A DNA stretch of 64,000 bases from Actinoplanes palleronii (GCF_016862315.1 NZ_BOMS01000088.1:1-64000); one strand, 5' to 3'. Shown: positions 50,469-59,351, counted from the stretch's first letter. Numbers and translations are program-made. Notes: generated from the sequence alone by a model not told the origin.

Positions 50469-51305
50469 TTACTTGACGACGACGAACTCGAGCAGGGCCT
50501 GGTTGACCTGGTCGGCGTGGGTCCAGATGATGGCGTGCGGACCACCTTCGACGGACAGGTGCCGGGCGTCGGGCAGCAGCGTGCGCAGGCGCTCGCCGGT
50601 GGCCGGCGGTGGCAGGATGCGGTCCTGGTCGCCCTGCATGACCAGCACCGGCACGTCGATGCGGGGCAGGTCGTCGCGGAAGTCGGTCAGCCACGCCTGG
50701 ATGCACGCGACCACGGCGATCGGGGAGGCGAGCAGGGCGGTGTTCCAGCTGGCGCGCAACCGGTCCGCACTGACCCTGGTCCCGCCGTACACGTCGTAGT
50801 TGTAGAAATCGTTGAGGAAACCGGTCAGGAAGGCCGGGCGGTCTCCCGCCGCGGCCGAGGCGAAGCCGTCGAAGAGCGCCTGCGGCGCGCCGGGCGGGTC
50901 CTCGTCGGTGGCCAGCAGGAACGGCGGCAGTGGGCCGAGCAGGGCGGCCCGCGCGATCCGGTCGCTGCCGTAGGTGGCCAGGTAGCGGACCACCTCGCCG
51001 GTGCCCATCGAGAAGCCGCCGAGCGTGACGTCGGTCAGGTCGAGGGCGGTGAGCAGCTGGTTCAGGTCGGCGGCGAACGTGTCGTAGTCGTAGCCGCCGG
51101 CCGGCTGGCTCGACTGGCCGAAGCCGCGCCGGTCGTACGTGATGACCCGGTGCCCGGCGGCGAGCAGCGCGGCCTCCTGCTTCTCCCACGAGGCCCCGTC
51201 GAGCGGATAACCGTGGACGAGCACGACCGCCGGGCCGTCGCCGTGATCCTCGTAGTGCAGCTGGATCGGGCCGGAGCTCTCCCGGCCCACGTCGATGAAC
51301 GGCAT
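50469..51305 (-). CDS. Alpha/beta hydrolase (non-heme haloperoxidase/esterase type)
   Basis: 278 aa, ATG 51305 after AGGAG. HGYPLDGASW, ITYDRRGFGQSS, nucleophile GFSMGTGE, Asp in QGDQDRILP, His in VEGGPHAI: the complete triad of the cofactor-free haloperoxidase/esterase subfamily. Cytoplasmic. First gene of the operon with the secreted hydrolase. Substrate unknown. Confidence 0.87.
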   Translation of the reverse strand: MPFIDVGRESSGPIQLHYEDHGDGPAVVLVHGYPLDGASWEKQEAALLAAGHRVITYDRRGFGQSSQPAGGYDYDTFAADLNQLLTALDLTDVTLGGFSMGTGEVVRYLATYGSDRIARAALLGPLPPFLLATDEDPPGAPQALFDGFASAAAGDRPAFLTGFLNDFYNYDVYGGTRVSADRLRASWNTALLASPIAVVACIQAWLTDFRDDLPRIDVPVLVMQGDQDRILPPPATGERLRTLLPDARHLSVEGGPHAIIWTHADQVNQALLEFVVVK

Positions 51306-51503
51306 CTGGTCTCCTGTATCTGCCGAGCCCGGACGTTCCGCGGCTCGGTGGATTCATCAGACCGTCGGCCCGGTCCGGGCACATCACGCGAATGCGGTGG
51401 GGAGATCGCCGCAGCGGGCCGGCCGGGGGTCGCGCGTTCACGCGATCGACGCCGTTTTGTCCATCTGTTCTACTCAGGAAGGAGCAGGTGAGGGAGGTTC
51501 TGG

Positions 51504-51755
51504 TTGTACTTTCATGTGACGGCGGCGCTCGCCGATCCGGCATCCGCGCGCGCCTTCGAGGCGGCCGGGCCGACATGGCGGGAGCTCAGGGACGAGAGGG
51601 TGATCATCGGCTCGTGGCGGTGTGTCGACGGGACCGGCATCTACCTGATCGTCGAGGCCGGTGACGGGGACGAGGCCCGGCGCTCGATGTCGCGGCTACC
51701 GTGGGTGCTCGACGGGACGGTGACGCTCTCGGTGACCGCAGTCGAGATCATTTAG
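51504..51755 (+). CDS. Muconolactone-isomerase-like ferredoxin-fold protein
   Basis: 83 aa, using the rare start TTG 51504 because GGGAGG lies six bases before it. Resembles the small dimeric muconolactone isomerase fold: beta start MYFHVTAAL, a helix SARAFEAAGPTWRELR, then IGSWRCVDGTGIYLIVEA and a C-terminal LPWVLDGTVTLSVTAVEI strand. No clear catalytic residues identified. Its end overlaps by 8 bp the convergent LuxR-ATPase gene. Confidence 0.6.
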   Translation: MYFHVTAALADPASARAFEAAGPTWRELRDERVIIGSWRCVDGTGIYLIVEAGDGDEARRSMSRLPWVLDGTVTLSVTAVEII

Positions 51756-54510
51756 GAGCAGCCTGATCCCGTACGACGTTGGCCAGCTGCACCCGCGATC
51801 GGACGCCGAGCTTGCCGAACACCGCCCGCAGGTGGGTGTTGACCGTGTTGGGGGAGATGCCGAGTTCGGTGGCGGCCGACCGGTTGGTGTGCCCGGCCCC
51901 GATCAGGTGGGCGACCAGTTGCTCGGTGTCGGTGAGCGACCACCAGCCGGTCAGCGAACGGACGGCGGCCGGTGTCTCCCGGCGCCGGCGGACCCCGAGG
52001 CGGGTCAGTGAGGTGGACGCCGCCCGGACGCCGGCCTCGGCGCCGGAGCGCGCGTAGAGATCGGCGGCCTCCTCCAGCAGCGGCACCGCGGCGCTCTGGT
52101 CGCCGGCCATGACGAGCAGGTCGGCGTGGTCGGTCAGGGCCCGGGCCAGCAGCAGTGGTCGCGGCCCGCCGCGCAGGATGGTGACCGCGGCGTGCAGCTC
52201 GCCGGCGTCGCCGTCCAGCATGCCGCCGACCTGCCGGGCCGTGCCGGTCCAGCTGGCCACCTGCTCGTTGTGCCGGGCGACCAGGCGGGCGTCCTCGACG
52301 ATGTGCTCGGCCAGCGGCCGGTTCCCGGCGCGCAGCGCGATGTCCAGCAGCAGCGGCGACCAGGACGGCGACCACTGCGACGAGCAGTAGCCGTTCCGGT
52401 AGGCGGCCACGATCGGCATGATCATGCGGACCGCCGCGGTGGTGTCGTCGCCGCGCAGCGCCGCGGTCGCGTGCAGGATCCGCAGGCCGGTGGACCATTC
52501 GACGACCGGCGACGAGGGCAGGTCGCTCGCGGTGAAGTCGAGCGGGCCGCCCTGGTGCAGCCGGACCTCGGCGAGCACTGCGCCCGCGCCGACCCGGTGC
52601 GCCGCGACCTGGGTCTCCGGGGCCTGCCCGGCCAGGGCCAGGGCCAGCGCGCCGGCCGTGGTCAGCCGTCCGAGGTCGAGTTCCTGGCGGGCGGCGGCCA
52701 ACATCACCGAGGCCTGCAGGTGCCCGAAGTCGCCGGCCGCGATCGCGCCCGCGCCGACCGCTTCCAGCAGGGCCGCCGCCTCGTCGAGCCGGTCGACGTC
52801 CTGCAACGCGCGAACCCGCTCGGCGGTCGCGGCCGGTGCCGGGGTGACCGGGGCGGCCACCGCCCGCCAGGCGTCCCCGAAGCGGGACAGCCGGCGCGCG
52901 GCGACCGCACGGGTGCTGGCCACGGTCTGACGCGTGGCCGGGTCGGCGGCGCTGTCCTCGAGGAGCTGTTCGGCCCGTACCGTCAAATCTTGCAGGGACT
53001 TTCTCGGCCCGGCCCCCGCTGCCGCGGCGATGGCCAGCGAGTCCAGGCGGGTACGGTCGGCGCCGGTGACGCGAGCGTCGGCGAGCAGCGGCGTGGCCCG
53101 TTCGGTCACCGCGTCGTAGCGGCCGGCCGCGACCAGCGAACGCATCGCGGCCAGATGCCACCACAGGCCCGGCTCGATCGTGGTCAGACAGGGACCGCTG
53201 GCCGCGGCCAGCACCGCGTCGGCGATGGTGACCACGTCGCCGTGCCGCTCGACGCCGGCCAGGATCTCGGTCGCGGTCCGCGCCAGGTCGCGCATCGACG
53301 CGCTGGACAGGTCGGCGACCAGCGTCCACCCGCAGCGGGCCAGCACGGCCGCTCCGGCCGGGTTCGCCGCGACCCGCTCGGCCGCCGTGCGCAGCACCCG
53401 GCGGGCCAGGCCGACGTCGCCCGCGGCCTCGGCCAGATCCAGGTGGGCGGCGGTCTCGGCCTCGCCGCCGGGCCGGTCGAGCAGGATGTCGGCGCAGCGC
53501 CGGTGCCGGGCGCGCCGGTCGGCCGCGTCGATCTCGGCGTAGACCGCGTCGCGCACCCAGGCGTGCGGGAACGCGACGGTCTCGCCGGCGCGGGTCAGCA
53601 CGCCGCCGGCCCCGGCCTCGCGCATCAGCTCCACCGCCCAGCTGGGATCGGGCCCGCCGAGCAGTGCGGCCGCATCAGCCGTCGACAGCGGGCGCCCCCA
53701 CACCGCGGCGTGCCGGACCAGGTCGACCGCGCCGGCCGACAGGGCGCCGAGCCGGCGGCGGACGGTGGCCCGCATCCCGACCGGATCCAGATCGTCCGGC
53801 CCCGGCGGCGTGGCATCCGCGGTCGTCAGCCCGCGGACCAGCTGATCAGCCCAGAACGGGTTGCCGCCGGCCGCGCCCAGCACCTCACCGGCCGGCACCG
53901 TGCCGAGCCGATCCCGGGCCAGCTCGTCGATGTCCGGGCCGGTCAGCGGCCGCAGCACGATCCGGGCGACGGCGGTGGCCGCCTCGGCCGCCTCGATGGT
54001 CTCGTCGAGCACCACTGTCGACAGCGTCCGGCTGGTCAGCATCCAGGTGACCGGCACGGCGCTGAGCCGGGCCGGCAGCATCTTCAGCGCGAGCCGGGTC
54101 AGGTCGTCGGCGATGTCGACGTCGTCGATGGCCACCAGCAGCGGCGTGGCCGTGGCGGAGGCGGCGAGCAGCTCGGCGATCCGGTCGATGAGCCAGATCG
54201 GCCGGTCGTAGAGCGAGGCCAGCTCGCTGAACGTCGTGCTGTCGAGCAGCGGCTCCGGCCCGGAACGCAGCGCGATCAGCAGCGCCGCGCCGGGAATCGC
54301 CCGGGTCTCCGGTCCGGCCTGGCCCATGCCGACCCGGAAGCCCAGTGAGCGGGCCTCGTCGGCGACGGCCCGGGCGAAGGCGCTCTTGCCGATCCCGGCC
54401 GCGCCGGCCACCGTGACCACCGCGCCCTGCCGGGTCCGGGCGACCCGGCGCAGCGTGCTCAGGGCGTGCGCGATCTCCGCCGACCGCCCGCGCAGCACCA
54501 GGCGTGCCAT
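51748..54510 (-). CDS. LAL-type LuxR regulator with N-terminal AAA ATPase
   Basis: 920 aa from ATG 54510. Walker A GAAGIGKSAF (Lys42), Walker B LLVAIDDVD (~135-145) and NB-ARC/STAND-like follow-on (VLGAAGGNPFWADQLV). A long helical TPR-like middle (~330-850) is rich in Ala/Arg. C-terminal LuxR HTH: LTDTEQLVAHLIGAGHTNRSAATELGISPNTVNTHL in pieces (~855-915). Large ATPase regulators of this class activate secondary-metabolite or catabolic genes. No cognate gene is evident; the small isomerase-like gene converges on it. Confidence 0.9.
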   Translation of the reverse strand: MARLVLRGRSAEIAHALSTLRRVARTRQGAVVTVAGAAGIGKSAFARAVADEARSLGFRVGMGQAGPETRAIPGAALLIALRSGPEPLLDSTTFSELASLYDRPIWLIDRIAELLAASATATPLLVAIDDVDIADDLTRLALKMLPARLSAVPVTWMLTSRTLSTVVLDETIEAAEAATAVARIVLRPLTGPDIDELARDRLGTVPAGEVLGAAGGNPFWADQLVRGLTTADATPPGPDDLDPVGMRATVRRRLGALSAGAVDLVRHAAVWGRPLSTADAAALLGGPDPSWAVELMREAGAGGVLTRAGETVAFPHAWVRDAVYAEIDAADRRARHRRCADILLDRPGGEAETAAHLDLAEAAGDVGLARRVLRTAAERVAANPAGAAVLARCGWTLVADLSSASMRDLARTATEILAGVERHGDVVTIADAVLAAASGPCLTTIEPGLWWHLAAMRSLVAAGRYDAVTERATPLLADARVTGADRTRLDSLAIAAAAGAGPRKSLQDLTVRAEQLLEDSAADPATRQTVASTRAVAARRLSRFGDAWRAVAAPVTPAPAATAERVRALQDVDRLDEAAALLEAVGAGAIAAGDFGHLQASVMLAAARQELDLGRLTTAGALALALAGQAPETQVAAHRVGAGAVLAEVRLHQGGPLDFTASDLPSSPVVEWSTGLRILHATAALRGDDTTAAVRMIMPIVAAYRNGYCSSQWSPSWSPLLLDIALRAGNRPLAEHIVEDARLVARHNEQVASWTGTARQVGGMLDGDAGELHAAVTILRGGPRPLLLARALTDHADLLVMAGDQSAAVPLLEEAADLYARSGAEAGVRAASTSLTRLGVRRRRETPAAVRSLTGWWSLTDTEQLVAHLIGAGHTNRSAATELGISPNTVNTHLRAVFGKLGVRSRVQLANVVRDQAAPK

Positions 54511-54580
54511 GGGTCCACATCCTCTCCGAGACGCGACCCGGACGTTATTCTGAACCGATCGGTCCGGCAAGCCGGAATGA

Positions 54581-55141
54581 CTAACGTCCTAACCGGAGAC
54601 CGGCTTCCCCGGCGATCGTCTCGGCCAGCTCGATCGCCCGCGCGGAGTCCATCCGGGACGTGGCGATCAGGCCGAGGTGCCAGGCGGTGAGCACGTCGGC
54701 GTGCCGTTCGGCCTGCTCGTTGGCCCGGGCCGCGTGCTGGAACGCGGCCCGCAGCCGGGCCTGGAACTCCAGCACGGTCGCGGTCGCCGCGTCGTCGAGA
54801 TGGCGCAGCTCGGCCGAGGTGTTCAGGACCAGGCACCCCCAGGTCGAGCCGGCCCGGAAGTAGTCGGCGAAGGCCCGGAAGAACGCGACGATGTCGTCCG
54901 GGCCGGCATCCGGGCGTTCGAGCGGCGCGAGGAACGGGCTCATCACCGTGTCGATGTAGTCGCGCAGGGCCCGGTCGAACAGGGCTCGCTTGCTGCCGTA
55001 CGTCTCGTACAGGCTCGATTTGCTCAGCCCGGTGGCGCTCTGCAACTGGGCCAGGGAGCTGGCGACATACCCGTTGGCCCAGAAGACGTCGCGGGCCGCG
55101 GTCACCACGGCCGCGTCATCGAACGCCTTGCTCCGCGCCAT
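54581..55141 (-). CDS. TetR-family transcriptional repressor
   Basis: 186 aa. TetR HTH: AFDDAAVVTAARDVFWANG then SLAQLQSATGLSKSSLYETYGSKRALF. The ligand-binding part is helical with Trp/Phe in a central pocket (DYFRAGSTWGCLVL). Divergent from the hydrolase operon at 55272. A perfect palindrome (55166-55181) sits between the two, so autoregulation and control of the hydrolases is expected. Confidence 0.9.
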   Translation of the reverse strand: MARSKAFDDAAVVTAARDVFWANGYVASSLAQLQSATGLSKSSLYETYGSKRALFDRALRDYIDTVMSPFLAPLERPDAGPDDIVAFFRAFADYFRAGSTWGCLVLNTSAELRHLDDAATATVLEFQARLRAAFQHAARANEQAERHADVLTAWHLGLIATSRMDSARAIELAETIAGEAGLRLGR

Positions 55142-55165
55142 GATCGCCAGGCTACCTGCGGGGAA

Positions 55166-55181
55166 TCACGCGTCCGCGTGA
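55166..55181. promoter_or_regulatory. Perfect TetR-type operator
   Basis: TCACGCG-TC-CGCGTGA, 7-bp perfect arms with a 2-bp spacer, 25 bp before the tetR start and 90 bp before the hydrolase operon. The size and position fit a TetR dimer site. Confidence 0.65.
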
Positions 55182-55271
55182 CGTACGCAAGCGTCGGTCG
55201 TCAAAAGCCCGGCGGGCGCCCTCGCGTGTTCAGGGGATCCGGCATCCGCGGCCCGTTGGTGAGCTTGACGC

Positions 55272-56078
55272 ATGCAGATCGAACGCACACCTGTCGTGTT
55301 CATCCACGGCCTCTGGCTGCACGCCGCCAGCTGGACACCCTGGCTCGAGATGTTCCGGGAGGCCGGTTACGACCCGATCGCGCCGGGCTGGCCGAACGAG
55401 CCGGACACCGTCGAGGGTGCCCGGGCGAACCCCGACGCGGTCGCGAACACCAGCATCGACGACGCCGTCGGGCACTACGCCAAAATCATCGCCGAGCTGC
55501 CGGTCGCCCCGATCATCATCGGACATTCGTTCGGCGGCATGGTCGCCGAGAAGCTGCTCGGTCAGGGCGTCGGCGCCGCCGCGGTGGCCATCGACCCGGC
55601 CCAGATCAAGGGCGTCCTGGCGCTGCCGCTGGCCCAGCTGCGCTCGGCGCTGCCGGCCCTGAAGAATCCGGCCAACCTGCACCGATCGGTGTCGCTGACC
55701 CGCGACGAGTTCCGCTACGGCATCGGCAACGCGCTCACCCCGGAAGAATCCGATGCGCTGTACGACGCGTGGGCGATCCCGGCGCCGGCTCGCCCGCTGT
55801 TCCAGGTGTCCGCGGCCAACTTCGCCCCGCACTCCGAGGCCAGGGTCGACACCGGCAATCCGGACCGCGGTCCGCTTCTTCTCATCTCGGGCACGAACGA
55901 CCACACCGTCCCGGACGCCAGCACGCGGTCCAGCTTCCGTCAGTACCGGGACTCGGCGGCGGTCACCGAGCTACGCACGTTCGAGGGGCGCGGGCACTCG
56001 CTGACCGTCGACCACGGCTGGCGCGAGGTCGCCGGGGTCGTCCTGGAGTGGCTGGCCGGGCAGGGGCTGCGCGCATGA
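55272..56078 (+). CDS. Alpha/beta hydrolase
   Basis: 268 aa. VVFIHGLWLHAASW, nucleophile elbow IIGHSFGGM, Asp in SGTNDHTVP, His in GRGHSLTVDHGW; complete Ser-Asp-His triad. Close in type to lysophospholipase/lactone-hydrolase-like proteins. First gene of a three-gene overlapping operon (ATGA overlap to 56075) with the Asp-nucleophile hydrolase and the VOC protein. Predicted to be repressed by the divergent TetR. Weak Shine-Dalgarno. Confidence 0.85.
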   Translation: MQIERTPVVFIHGLWLHAASWTPWLEMFREAGYDPIAPGWPNEPDTVEGARANPDAVANTSIDDAVGHYAKIIAELPVAPIIIGHSFGGMVAEKLLGQGVGAAAVAIDPAQIKGVLALPLAQLRSALPALKNPANLHRSVSLTRDEFRYGIGNALTPEESDALYDAWAIPAPARPLFQVSAANFAPHSEARVDTGNPDRGPLLLISGTNDHTVPDASTRSSFRQYRDSAAVTELRTFEGRGHSLTVDHGWREVAGVVLEWLAGQGLRA

Positions 56079-56917
56079 TCGAACACCGGATCACTACCGG
56101 TCGGGGCCACGTGTTCGCCGAGGAGTATCCCGGCGACGGACCGGCGATCGTGATGACCCACGGTTATCCCGACGATTCGCGGATCTACCGCAAGCTGCGG
56201 CCCGAGCTAGCCGGACGCCACCTGGTGACTTTCGATTTCCAGGGGTACGGGCGGTCCGCGCGGATCGTGGACGGGTCGCGGGAGAACGACCTGGCCGCCG
56301 TGATCGAACAGCTCGGGCTGGACCGCCCGGTGCTGGTCGGCCACGACTCCGGCGGTCCCGTGGTGATCAACCACGCGCTGGACAATCCGGGTCAGGTGAG
56401 CCGGCTCGTGCTGCTCAACACGTATTTCGGGGCGTCGCCGACACTGCGCTTCCCGGAGTTCATCCGGCTGCTCGCCGACCCGGCACTGACCGGGCTGGCC
56501 GACGCGGTGCTGGCCGACCCGAAGATTCTCGGCTGGATGCTCACCTTCACCGACGGCCACCTCAACCCCGGCCCGCCCGACCCGGCGGGTGTGGGGGCGA
56601 CGGCGATCCTGCCGCAGTTCTACGGCGAGGCCGGGCGTCAGAGCGCGGCGATCGCGGCGATCCGCGGGTGGACCGCGGAGCTGTTCACCGACGTGGCCGC
56701 GCAGGAGATCCGGATCGCGGCGGGGGAGCCGGCCAAGCTCGACGTCCCGGTCGACGTGGTGTTCGGGGCGGGCGACCCGTACTTCGACGACGGCGTCGCC
56801 GGGCACCTGTGGTCGCTGTTCACCGGCGCGCGGCGGCACAAGGTCGAGGGCGCCGCGCACTGGCCGCAGTGGGACCGGCCGGGCGCGGTCGCCGCCGTAC
56901 TGAAGGATCGGTCATGA
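56075..56917 (+). CDS. Alpha/beta hydrolase, haloalkane dehalogenase / epoxide hydrolase type
   Basis: 280 aa. HGYPDDSRIY, then nucleophile elbow VGHDSGGP, where the nucleophile is Asp rather than Ser, the pattern of dehalogenases and epoxide hydrolases; acid around VVFGAGDPYF and His in EGAAHWPQ. Overlaps the preceding stop by ATGA and the next start by ATGA. Confidence 0.85.
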   Translation: MIEHRITTGRGHVFAEEYPGDGPAIVMTHGYPDDSRIYRKLRPELAGRHLVTFDFQGYGRSARIVDGSRENDLAAVIEQLGLDRPVLVGHDSGGPVVINHALDNPGQVSRLVLLNTYFGASPTLRFPEFIRLLADPALTGLADAVLADPKILGWMLTFTDGHLNPGPPDPAGVGATAILPQFYGEAGRQSAAIAAIRGWTAELFTDVAAQEIRIAAGEPAKLDVPVDVVFGAGDPYFDDGVAGHLWSLFTGARRHKVEGAAHWPQWDRPGAVAAVLKDRS

Positions 56918-57291
56918 CCGCCCGGACCAGCCCTTATCTGAGTTTCGGCGGCAACGCGCGCGAGGCCATGGAGTTCTACCGGTCGGTCTTCGGCGGCAAC
57001 CTGCGGATCGTGGCCAACGCCGACATGGGCACGTCGCCGGACGACCTGGTCGCCCACGCGACGCTGATCGGCCCGACCGGCGTGGTGCTGTTCGGCGCGG
57101 ACACGGCGGTGCCCGCGCCGGGTGCTGAGGTCGCGCTCGGTGGTGACGCGACCGAGCTCGGCGAGTACTGGGAGCGGCTGGCCGCCGGGGGCACGGTGAC
57201 CACGCCGTTCGGCCGGTCGCCGTGGGGCGCGCTGTTCGGCCGCTGCGTCGACCGCTACGGCGTCGCCTGGCTGGTCAACGCGACCGGCTGA
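56914..57291 (+). CDS. PhnB-like VOC-superfamily protein
   Basis: 125 aa. YLSFGGNAREAMEFYRSVFGG (~9-29), then a beta-rich VGLFGADTAV-type half and CVDRYGVAWLVN: the PhnB/glyoxalase-like fold. Members bind small ligands or drugs; some sequester antibiotics. End of the TetR-associated operon. Confidence 0.82.
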   Translation: MTARTSPYLSFGGNAREAMEFYRSVFGGNLRIVANADMGTSPDDLVAHATLIGPTGVVLFGADTAVPAPGAEVALGGDATELGEYWERLAAGGTVTTPFGRSPWGALFGRCVDRYGVAWLVNATG

Positions 57292-57299
57292 CGCCGCGG

Positions 57300-57776
57300 T
57301 CAGGCCGGGCAGTCGCCGGTGTGCGGGGCGACCGAGAACTCCCCGGACCTGATCGGCCGCCCGCAGGCCTGGCAGCGCACCTCGGCGACGAACACCTCAC
57401 CGCAGACGTCGTGGATGAAGTCGACCGTCGGCACGTCGTCGTCGCGGTACAGGTCGCCCCAGCGTTTGAGCACCAGGATCACCTGCCCGAGATCCCGGCC
57501 CTTCCGGGTCAGCTCGTACCCCGTGGCCGCGCCGTCCTGCGCGGCCCGGGGCTGCAGGATCCCCGACTCAGTCAGCTTGCGCAGCCGCGCCGACAGCACG
57601 TCCTTGGGTGCGCCGACGGCCCGGTGGATCTCGGTGAACCGTGCCGCGCCGAAGGCCAGCGCCCGCACGATGTGAAGCGACCACCGGTCGTCGATCGCGG
57701 CGAGTGCGACGGACAGCGCATCCGGCAGCGGTTTGATTTTCAAACCATCCGCGCTACTGTTCTTCTGGTTGGACAT
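57300..57776 (-). CDS. HxlR-family transcriptional regulator with zinc-ribbon tail
   Basis: 158 aa. HxlR winged helix: ALAAIDDRWSLHIVRALAFG; FTEIHRAVGAPKDVLSARLRKL; wing GYELTRKGRDL. Unlike the smallest HxlR proteins it has a C-terminal CQACGRPIRSGEFSVAP...C pattern that could hold zinc or sense thiols. The two HxlR-type palindromes at 57730 and 57767 overlap its own 5' end and promoter. Confidence 0.88.
   Translation of the reverse strand: MSNQKNSSADGLKIKPLPDALSVALAAIDDRWSLHIVRALAFGAARFTEIHRAVGAPKDVLSARLRKLTESGILQPRAAQDGAATGYELTRKGRDLGQVILVLKRWGDLYRDDDVPTVDFIHDVCGEVFVAEVRCQACGRPIRSGEFSVAPHTGDCPA
57730..57746. promoter_or_regulatory. Perfect HxlR-type operator (site 1)
   Basis: GGTTTGATTTTCAAACC: 7-bp arms with 3-bp spacer, inside the hxlR coding sequence near its start. 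Confidence 0.7.
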
Positions 57777-57783
57777 TCAAACC
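57767..57783. promoter_or_regulatory. HxlR-type operator (site 2)
   Basis: GGTTGGACATTCAAACC, the same 7-3-7 architecture with one mismatch in the arms, 37 bp after site 1 and over the hxlR start. Two spaced copies make chance unlikely. Confidence 0.65.
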
Positions 57784-57804
57784 ACTCTAGTCGAGGAATC
57801 CGAC

Positions 57805-58830
57805 ATGTCATCACCTGCCACGAGTCCCATACCGTCCCGGGACACTGAGCACGCGGCCTGGCTGGCCCTGGTCGTCACCGGTCTGATCATCGGCATTGCG
57901 TTCATCGCCGTGTATGTCGGCCTGCAACGCGACCCGAAGCCCCGGCACCTGCCGATCGCGGTCGTCGGCGCCCAGCTGAGCACCGCCCTGCGGACCGGCC
58001 TGGGGGAGTCCGTCGAGATCACCCAGGTCGCCGACGCGTCGGCCGGCGTCGAGGCCACCCGCGCCGGTGACGCCATCGGCGTGCTCGACGCGACCTCGCC
58101 GGCCGCCGTGCGCTTCCAGTACGCCGGCGCCGCCGGCTTCAGCGAGAGCGGCGCCGCCCGAGCCCTGGTCGCCGGTGCGGCCGCGCACGCCGGACTGACC
58201 GTGCAGGAGAGCGACATCGTGCCGCTGGCCCGCTACGACAGCCGCGGCCTGTCCGCAATCTACGTCGTCTTCGGCGTCACGCTGTCCTCGTTCGTCCTGG
58301 CTCAGGGCCTGACCGGCGCGGCCGCCAAGGTTCGGCTGCGCCACCGGCTGTACGCCATGGGCGGCTTCGCCGTCGCGATCGGCTTCGGCGCCGCGATCGT
58401 GGCCGGCCCGATCTACGGCTCGCTGGCCGCCCCGTTCCCGCTGCTCGCCCTCTCGCTGACGCTGCTCTCGGCGGCCAGCGCGTTCGCCACCAAGGCGCTG
58501 GGTGCGTGGCTCGGCCCGGCCGGCATCGGTCTGGCCGTGCTGCTGCTGACCACCGTCGGCAACGCCACCAGCGGCGCCACCATCGGGTACGACCTGCTGC
58601 CCGGCTGGGCCCAGGCGGTCTCGGCGATCCTGCCGCCGGGCGCCGCGGTCCGCGCCGTGAACGAGTACGGGTACTTCGACGGCTCGCACGCCGTATCGTC
58701 GCTGGTGGTGCTGGCCGCCTGGTTCGTGCTCGGGCTCGGCCTGGTCCTGCTCAAGCAGTACCGCACCGACCGCCCGGCCACCGCCGCCCCGGCGATCGCC
58801 GAGCCGCAGCTGACCGCGCAGGGGGCGTGA
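57805..58830 (+). CDS. YhgE/Pip- or SNG1-like membrane protein
   Basis: 341 aa from ATG 57805 (GAGGAA spaced 8). One N-terminal helix (ALVVTGLIIGIAFIAVYVGL), an extracytoplasmic domain (~50-165), then five or six helices (~170-330). The single leading helix plus external domain plus membrane bundle is that of SNG1 / YhgE-Pip / DUF3533 proteins, linked to drug resistance or ABC-2-like export. Divergent from hxlR and predicted to be its target. Stop overlaps the carbonic anhydrase start (TGATG). Confidence 0.75.
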   Translation: MSSPATSPIPSRDTEHAAWLALVVTGLIIGIAFIAVYVGLQRDPKPRHLPIAVVGAQLSTALRTGLGESVEITQVADASAGVEATRAGDAIGVLDATSPAAVRFQYAGAAGFSESGAARALVAGAAAHAGLTVQESDIVPLARYDSRGLSAIYVVFGVTLSSFVLAQGLTGAAAKVRLRHRLYAMGGFAVAIGFGAAIVAGPIYGSLAAPFPLLALSLTLLSAASAFATKALGAWLGPAGIGLAVLLLTTVGNATSGATIGYDLLPGWAQAVSAILPPGAAVRAVNEYGYFDGSHAVSSLVVLAAWFVLGLGLVLLKQYRTDRPATAAPAIAEPQLTAQGA

Positions 58831-59351
58831 TGAGCACCGTCGAGAACCTGATCGCGCGCAACGCCGGCTTCGCCGTTCAGCAGTTCGTTCCCGGACTGAA
58901 GATCAACCCCTCCGGCCGTACGATGGTGATCGGTTGTGTCGATCCTCGGGTCGACCCGCTGCTGGTCCTCGGCCTCGAGCCCGGCGAAGCGGCGATCATC
59001 CGTAACGTCGGCGGGCGGGTCACCCCGGCGTTGTTCAAGACGATGAAGATGCTCGGCCAGGTCGGCAAGGCCAACGGCGGCGCGCCGGGCGGCGACTGGA
59101 ACCTGATCGTGCTGCACCACACCGACTGCGGGATGACCGACCTGGCGGCGTTCCCGGACCTGCTCGCCGAGTACTTCGAGATCCCCGCCGACCGGCTGCC
59201 GGACAAATCGGTCAGCGATCCTTTCGGCTCGGCCCGCCTCGATGCCTCCCTGCTCGCGTCGCCGGACTCGCCGGCGCACGGCTGGCACGTCACCGGCTTG
59301 GTCTACGACGTCGAGACCGGCTTGGTCCGCCGCACCGATGCCGATGCGTGA
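58830..59351 (+). CDS. Beta-type carbonic anhydrase
   Basis: 173 aa. Zinc ligands: CVDPRVDP (Cys36, Asp38, Arg40 dyad) and HHTDCGM (His97, Cys100). IRNVGGRVTPAL is the usual downstream motif. Beta-carbonic anhydrases interconvert CO2 and bicarbonate; short actinobacterial members may hydrolyse other substrates such as CS2. Coupled to the membrane protein, so likely co-regulated by HxlR. Confidence 0.88.
   Translation: MSTVENLIARNAGFAVQQFVPGLKINPSGRTMVIGCVDPRVDPLLVLGLEPGEAAIIRNVGGRVTPALFKTMKMLGQVGKANGGAPGGDWNLIVLHHTDCGMTDLAAFPDLLAEYFEIPADRLPDKSVSDPFGSARLDASLLASPDSPAHGWHVTGLVYDVETGLVRRTDADA

Noticed and set aside
52126..54348. 740-codon plus-strand frame opposite the LuxR ATPase gene
   Set aside because: No start signal and no domains; shadow of the regulator.
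54677..56074. 5' extension of the Asp-nucleophile hydrolase frame
   Set aside because: The region encodes TetR on the other strand and the first hydrolase in another frame; the true start is ATG 56075.
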